NCBI RefSeq assembly: GCF_900215655.1
Contig: NZ_OBEN01000001.1
Coordinates: forward strand, 248,001-312,000
Source: Hydrogenobacter hydrogenophilus
GTDB taxonomy: Bacteria > Aquificota > Aquificia > Aquificales > Aquificaceae
Length of the DNA stretch: 64,000 nucleotides
Direction of reading: 5' to 3'
Part shown: piece by piece, positions 60,906 through 64,000 of the stretch
Layout: each line of letters begins with the position of its first letter
How positions within the stretch are numbered: position 1 is the first letter of the stretch
Notes under the pieces: generated by a model
The model's database searches: none
The model's input: the letters and a program-made list of their open reading frames with translations, nothing else
What the model was told of the DNA's origin: nothing
Made by a program: the position numbers and the translations under genes

Positions 60906-61631
60906 CTAAAGCTTCTCTATCTGTGAAAAGTCAAGCTCTACAGGTGTGAGCCTTCCAAATATGCTTATAAGCACCACAGCCTTTTCCCTTTCGGGATGCA
61001 CTTCTTCCACTGTGCCAGTAAAGTTCATAAAAGGTCCCTCTATTACCCTTACCTGATCTCCCTTTTCAAAAAGGACGCGCAGAGGTCTTACGCCTTTCTT
61101 CACAAAGCTTATGATCCTTTCCACTTCTTTCTCATCTATGGGTGCTATCTTTCCACCCACCAAAACGGGTCTATAAACGTGAGGTGTCTTTTCTATGGCT
61201 CTCAAAAGGGCATCGTTCATATCCGCCTTTATAAGCAGGTATCCGGGAAACATCTTTGACTCAAGGATGATCTTAGCCTCCACTTTGTTTTCTTTACAGC
61301 TTATTTTTTGTCCAGGCTTTGATATGGGAGGAGCTTCTACGCACGTATCTCCTTCTACGCTTTCAATAACTCTAACCTCTCCGTCCGCTATCCTAAAAGT
61401 AGTCACTCCCTTTTTTCCAAGCACACTCAGATCCCTGTTGTTCCCTCTCAAAGAAAGCCTATACTTTTCCTTACCTTGAGTTCTTATAACTACCTTTTCC
61501 TCCGCTGGCACTACCACATCTTCCACATAGTCCTGTAGACCTTCCAACTGTATAACCTTCAGAAGGTTCTCCCTTGCAGTAGCCTCTTTGCCAGCCTCAA
61601 CTTGCAGTGCGTACCACTTAAACTCTCCCAT
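60906..61631 (-). CDS. nusG: Transcription factor NusG with an insert in the NGN domain
   Basis: 241 residues, against about 180 in E. coli. The NGN domain starts [19 protein letters not shown] and continues after an insert at [13 protein letters not shown]; the intervening 70 residues or so (about 55-130, including [18 protein letters not shown]) form the additional domain also known in Aquifex NusG. The KOW domain has [24 protein letters not shown]. NusG speeds transcription and links polymerase to Rho and ribosomes. Abuts secE. Confidence 0.97.
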   Translation of the reverse strand: MGEFKWYALQVEAGKEATARENLLKVIQLEGLQDYVEDVVVPAEEKVVIRTQGKEKYRLSLRGNNRDLSVLGKKGVTTFRIADGEVRVIESVEGDTCVEAPPISKPGQKISCKENKVEAKIILESKMFPGYLLIKADMNDALLRAIEKTPHVYRPVLVGGKIAPIDEKEVERIISFVKKGVRPLRVLFEKGDQVRVIEGPFMNFTGTVEEVHPEREKAVVLISIFGRLTPVELDFSQIEKL

Positions 61632-61825
61632 CAGCTACCTCTCAAAGAAAGCACAAAGTGTATCATTCTTGTAAAACCAATATCCAAAAGCCACAAGTAT
61701 ATACCTATAAACAAAGAGAAAATTATAACACTAATGGTAGCTTTTGTCACCAATTTTCTGTCAGGCCACGATACTCGATATATTTCCTGCTTTACACCTT
61801 TAAGAAAGTTCTTTATCTTCTCCAT
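61631..61825 (-). CDS. secE: Preprotein translocase subunit SecE
   Basis: 64 residues from the ATG at 61825; the frame extends upstream into tRNA-Trp, so that part is excluded. One membrane helix (about 27-50) preceded by the amphipathic motif [20 protein letters not shown], with the conserved SWP, fits the short single-span SecE. It forms SecYEG with SecY, not in the window. One base overlaps nusG. Confidence 0.96.
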   Translation of the reverse strand: MEKIKNFLKGVKQEIYRVSWPDRKLVTKATISVIIFSLFIGIYLWLLDIGFTRMIHFVLSLRGS

Positions 61826-61840
61826 CCTAACTTCTCCATG

Positions 61841-61913
61841 CGGGGCACGGAGGACTCGAACCCCCAACCGCGGGATTTGGAGTCCCGCGCTCTGCCAATT
61901 GAGCTAGTGCCCC
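61841..61913 (-). tRNA. tRNA-Trp (anticodon CCA)
   Basis: 73 nt on the minus strand. The acceptor stem GGGGCAC/GTGCCCC pairs fully; the D arm GCTCAATTGGCAGAGC, anticodon loop CTCCAAA and T arm GGGTTCGAGTCC are typical; no encoded CCA tail. Its first base is also the last base of the rpmG stop codon. Confidence 0.97.
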
Positions 61914-62071
61914 TACTTTACTTCTCTATGCAGAGTGTGTTTTCTGCACCACTTACAGTACTTTCTTAGTTCCATTCTCTGAGGATGTTTCTGTTTGTTC
62001 TTAGTAGTGGAGTAATTCCTTCTTTTGCACTCTGTGCATGCCAATACTATAACTTCCCTTACATTTGCCAT
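61913..62071 (-). CDS. rpmG: 50S ribosomal protein L33
   Basis: 52 residues, too short for a routine gene search. The sequence has CTEC near position 12 and CKWC near position 39, two CxxC pairs of the zinc-binding (C+) L33 form, with [20 protein letters not shown] between, which is typical. The TAG stop shares its G with the first base of tRNA-Trp. It starts at an ATG preceded by GAGAGGTG, the sequence that also precedes rpsJ after tuf copy 1. Confidence 0.96.
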   Translation of the reverse strand: MANVREVIVLACTECKRRNYSTTKNKQKHPQRMELRKYCKWCRKHTLHREVK

Positions 62072-63312
62072 TTTTTCACCTCTCAATCAAGGATTTGGGT
62101 GACCACACCAGCACCCACAGTCCTTCCTCCTTCCCTTATGGCAAACCTAAGTCCCTCTTCCATCGCCACAGGTTGTATGAGTTCTACCTCAAGTTCCACG
62201 TTGTCCCCAGGCATCACCATCTCTTGTCCTTCTGGCAACTTCACTACTGTCCCTGTCACGTCCGCTGTCCTAAAGTAAAACTGTGGCCTGTAGTTCACAA
62301 AGAAGGGTGTGTGCCTTCCTCCTTCTTCTTTGCTAAGTACATACACCTGTGCCCTAAAGCGTTTGTGGGGTTTTACAGTGCCCGGCTTTGCCAACACCTG
62401 TCCCCTCTCCACATCGTCCTTGCCTACTCCCCTAAGCAGTACTCCCACATTGTCCCCAGGTAGTGCTTCGTCCAGTATCTTCCTGAACATCTCTATGGAT
62501 GTTGCTACTGTCCTTATGGGTTCTTCTCTTAATCCTACTATCTCTACTTCATCTCCACGCCTTAATACCCCCCTCTCTACTCTGCCTGTCACTACTGTAC
62601 CACGACCTGATATGGTAAACACATCCTCTATGGGCATGAGGAAGGGTTTGTCTATTTCCCTCACTGGTGTGGGTATGTACTCGTCCATGGCGTTTAGTAG
62701 CTCTACTATGGAGTTGCACCACTTGTCTGGTTTGCCTCCGTCAAGCTCCTGCAGTGCTCCCAAAGCTGAACCCCTTATGACTGGCACTTCGTCTCCGGGA
62801 AACTCATACTTGGAAAGGAGCTCCCTCACTTCAAGCTCTACAAGGTCTAATAGCTCTGGGTCATCTACCATATCGCACTTGTTCATAAACACCACTATGT
62901 AAGGGACATTCACCTGCCTTGCAAGTAGCACATGTTCCCTCGTCTGGGGCATGGGTCCGTCCGCTGCGGAAACTACCAAAATAGCACCGTCCATCTGTGC
63001 TGCACCCGTTATCATGTTTTTGATGTAGTCAGCGTGTCCCGGACAGTCCACGTGAGCGTAGTGTCTTTTGGGTGTTTCGTACTCCACATGGGTGATGTTT
63101 ATGGTTATACCCCTTTCTTTTTCTTCTGGTGCTTTGTCTATCTCTTCGTATCTTGTGCATCTGGCTTTGCCTCCTGGCATAATGCCAGCTGCAAGCACGC
63201 AGGTTATGGCAGATGTGAGGGTAGACTTACCGTGGTCTACGTGCCCTATCGTCCCAACATTGACGTGCTCTTTTTCTCTTATAAACTTCTCCTTTGCCAT
63301 CGTATTACCTCC
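62068..63312. repeat. tuf repeat, copy 2 (1,245 bp)
   Basis: Partner of the repeat at 45282-46526, with one mismatch (62558). The tract includes the whole gene, its ribosome site and the spacer to the start of rpmG. Confidence 0.95.
62083..63300 (-). CDS. tuf: Elongation factor Tu, copy 2
   Basis: 405 residues. Identical to copy 1 except residue 248, which is Arg ([12 protein letters not shown]) where copy 1 has Pro. The site lies in domain 2, in the loop after the strand following VERG. Motifs of the G domain (GHVDHGKS) are intact. It starts 18 nt after tRNA-Thr, with a GGAGGTAATACG ribosome site. The arrangement tRNA-tuf-(rpmG)-tRNA-Trp-secE-nusG is a common bacterial order. Confidence 0.99.
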   Translation of the reverse strand: MAKEKFIREKEHVNVGTIGHVDHGKSTLTSAITCVLAAGIMPGGKARCTRYEEIDKAPEEKERGITINITHVEYETPKRHYAHVDCPGHADYIKNMITGAAQMDGAILVVSAADGPMPQTREHVLLARQVNVPYIVVFMNKCDMVDDPELLDLVELEVRELLSKYEFPGDEVPVIRGSALGALQELDGGKPDKWCNSIVELLNAMDEYIPTPVREIDKPFLMPIEDVFTISGRGTVVTGRVERGVLRRGDEVEIVGLREEPIRTVATSIEMFRKILDEALPGDNVGVLLRGVGKDDVERGQVLAKPGTVKPHKRFRAQVYVLSKEEGGRHTPFFVNYRPQFYFRTADVTGTVVKLPEGQEMVMPGDNVELEVELIQPVAMEEGLRFAIREGGRTVGAGVVTQILD

Positions 63313-63318
63313 TTTTTA

Positions 63319-63391
63319 AGCCCAGGACCGGACTTGAACCGGCGACCTCACCCTTACCAAGGGTGTGCTCTGCCTACTGAGCTACCTGGGC
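63319..63391 (-). tRNA. tRNA-Thr (anticodon GGT)
   Basis: 73 nt on the minus strand. The acceptor stem GCCCAGG/CCTGGGC, D arm GCTCAGTAGGCAGAGC, anticodon stem CACCC/GGGTG with loop TTGGTAA and T arm CCGGTTCAAGTCCGG are complete; CCA not encoded. It is first in the tuf-rpl operon. Confidence 0.97.
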
Positions 63392-63402
63392 TAAGTAGTA
63401 AA

Positions 63403-63432
63403 ATTATAATACTAAAGACACTCTTTTAGCAA
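63403..63432 (-). promoter_or_regulatory. Promoter of tRNA-Thr-tuf-rpl operon
   Basis: TTGCTA (63427-63432), an 18-nt spacer and TATAAT (63403-63408) on the minus strand, with the -10 ending 11 nt before the tRNA 5' end. Confidence 0.65.
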
Positions 63433-63510
63433 ATACTTTTGTTAACGTCAGACATGAAACGAGAAAGAAGTTATAAAATATAGATAGAAAAATATATAGG
63501 GGAGTTAACT

Positions 63511-64000
63511 ATGAACTATTTAAAACGCATAACTGAGTTGCTTGAGGAAATAAAAACTCTTTTAGGTAGAGACAACACATCTGTTGCTCAGAATGAAACG
63601 CCAGTTTATCCTACGGAGATAAGGTCAGAAGATTCCAGATACCTTGTGAACATAGGTTATTTAGAAGACTTCCTACCCTATGACAGGATGAATCCCCTTT
63701 ATAACAAAACACTGTGGTCCATATTCTCTAAGCTGTACGCAGGAGGTATAAAGGTAAAGTCCTTTACGCTCTATAAACTTAAGAAGGAAGAAAGAAGCAA
63801 GCTTTCAGGTACTCTCAAATTCATGATCAGAAATTACGACAAGATATACCCAGCTTATAGACTTCTACTCTCTGGTGTTAAAAACTACAGAGGTGGCCAA
63901 GTGGTTATAAGCCTTGAAGATACACCTCAGGAGTCTGTAGAGTTATTACTCAGACTTCTGGATCAATTCAAAAACGGTATCATACATAACTACACATGGA
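63511..64000 (+). CDS. Partial protein of unknown function, 5' part
   Basis: Open from the ATG at 63511 to the window edge, 163 codons seen; AGGGGAG at 63497-63503 is a ribosome site, and TATAAA at 63472-63477 may be its -10. I do not recognise a family. The N-terminus (about 1-25, YLKRITELLEEIKTLLG) looks like a coiled coil. The later part is rich in Tyr, Lys and Leu, with FMIRNYDKIYPAYRLLLSGV and GGQVVISLEDTPQESVELLLRLL. No signal peptide or membrane segment is seen, so it is probably cytosolic. Confidence 0.7.
   Translation, partial: MNYLKRITELLEEIKTLLGRDNTSVAQNETPVYPTEIRSEDSRYLVNIGYLEDFLPYDRMNPLYNKTLWSIFSKLYAGGIKVKSFTLYKLKKEERSKLSGTLKFMIRNYDKIYPAYRLLLSGVKNYRGGQVVISLEDTPQESVELLLRLLDQFKNGIIHNYTW

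Noticed and set aside
62083-63300. The second tuf as an assembly duplicate
   Set aside because: The flanks differ completely (rpmG and tRNA-Thr versus rpsJ and fusA) and one base differs, so it is a true second gene.

Overview
This window comes from a chemolithoautotrophic, thermophilic, Gram-negative bacterium of the Aquificales, most likely Aquificaceae close to Hydrogenobacter; this is inferred from gene content, not a database search. Supporting signs are a citrate-synthase-like citryl-CoA lyase (the split citrate-cleavage route of the reductive TCA cycle described in Hydrogenobacter), NusG with a large insert in its N-terminal domain as in Aquifex, Lys/Glu-rich proteins, outer-membrane genes (LpxD, LptA, LptC, an OmpH/Skp-like protein) and very tight packing with many overlapping genes. 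No IS element, prophage or CRISPR array is visible and no gap exceeds about 170 bases.

Layout. 1-4.7 kb: a cut-off gene of unknown function, then a minus-strand run mtnD-mtnC (methionine salvage), two tandem glycosyltransferases and a PIG-L deacetylase. 4.7-9.4 kb: plus-strand tig-clpP-clpX-ompH-lpxD. 9.4-12.9 kb: a Gly-rich lipoprotein, an M23 peptidase, a UbiD-family decarboxylase and a membrane globin fused to a PsiE-like domain. 12.9-16.0 kb (minus): pyrB, lptC, lptA, an HU-like protein and an FAD reductase. 16.1-17.3 kb: ispF and a patatin-like protein. 17.3-21.9 kb (minus): pseudaminic acid genes pseH-pseI-pseB-pseC plus an aldo/keto reductase. 22.0-26.7 kb: DUF420, a Fur-family regulator, hemC, a HerA-like ATPase and an AMIN/amidase_3 protein. 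26.6-35.7 kb (minus): tRNA-Glu, gyrB, usp, rsmI, yaaA, bioB, a lipoate ligase, infB and queE. 35.8-37.6 kb: a small ferredoxin-fold-like protein and hom.

37.6-63.4 kb is one long minus-strand block. It starts with tRNA-Thr, tuf copy 2, rpmG, tRNA-Trp, secE, nusG and rplKAJL, then an intrinsic terminator. A new sigma70-type promoter then drives rpoB-rpoC-rpsL-rpsG-fusA-tuf copy 1-rpsJ-rplCDWB-rpsS-rplV-rpsC-rplP-rpmC-rpsQ, followed without a gap by a PpiD/SurA-like chaperone, citryl-CoA lyase and a PsiE protein. The block joins transcription, translation and carbon fixation genes. A plus-strand gene of unknown function runs off the right end.

Most notable: (1) at least seven genes have a TATAAT-like hexamer only 6-8 nt before the start codon and no Shine-Dalgarno, suggesting frequent leaderless mRNAs; (2) a perfect 17-bp palindrome lies inside the fur promoter and next to the hemC promoter; (3) a heme-globin domain fused to a PsiE-like membrane domain; (4) two tuf genes identical over 1,245 bp but for one missense base; (5) lineage-type extensions in S19, RpoB and NusG; (6) citryl-CoA lyase at the tail of the RNA polymerase/ribosomal operon.
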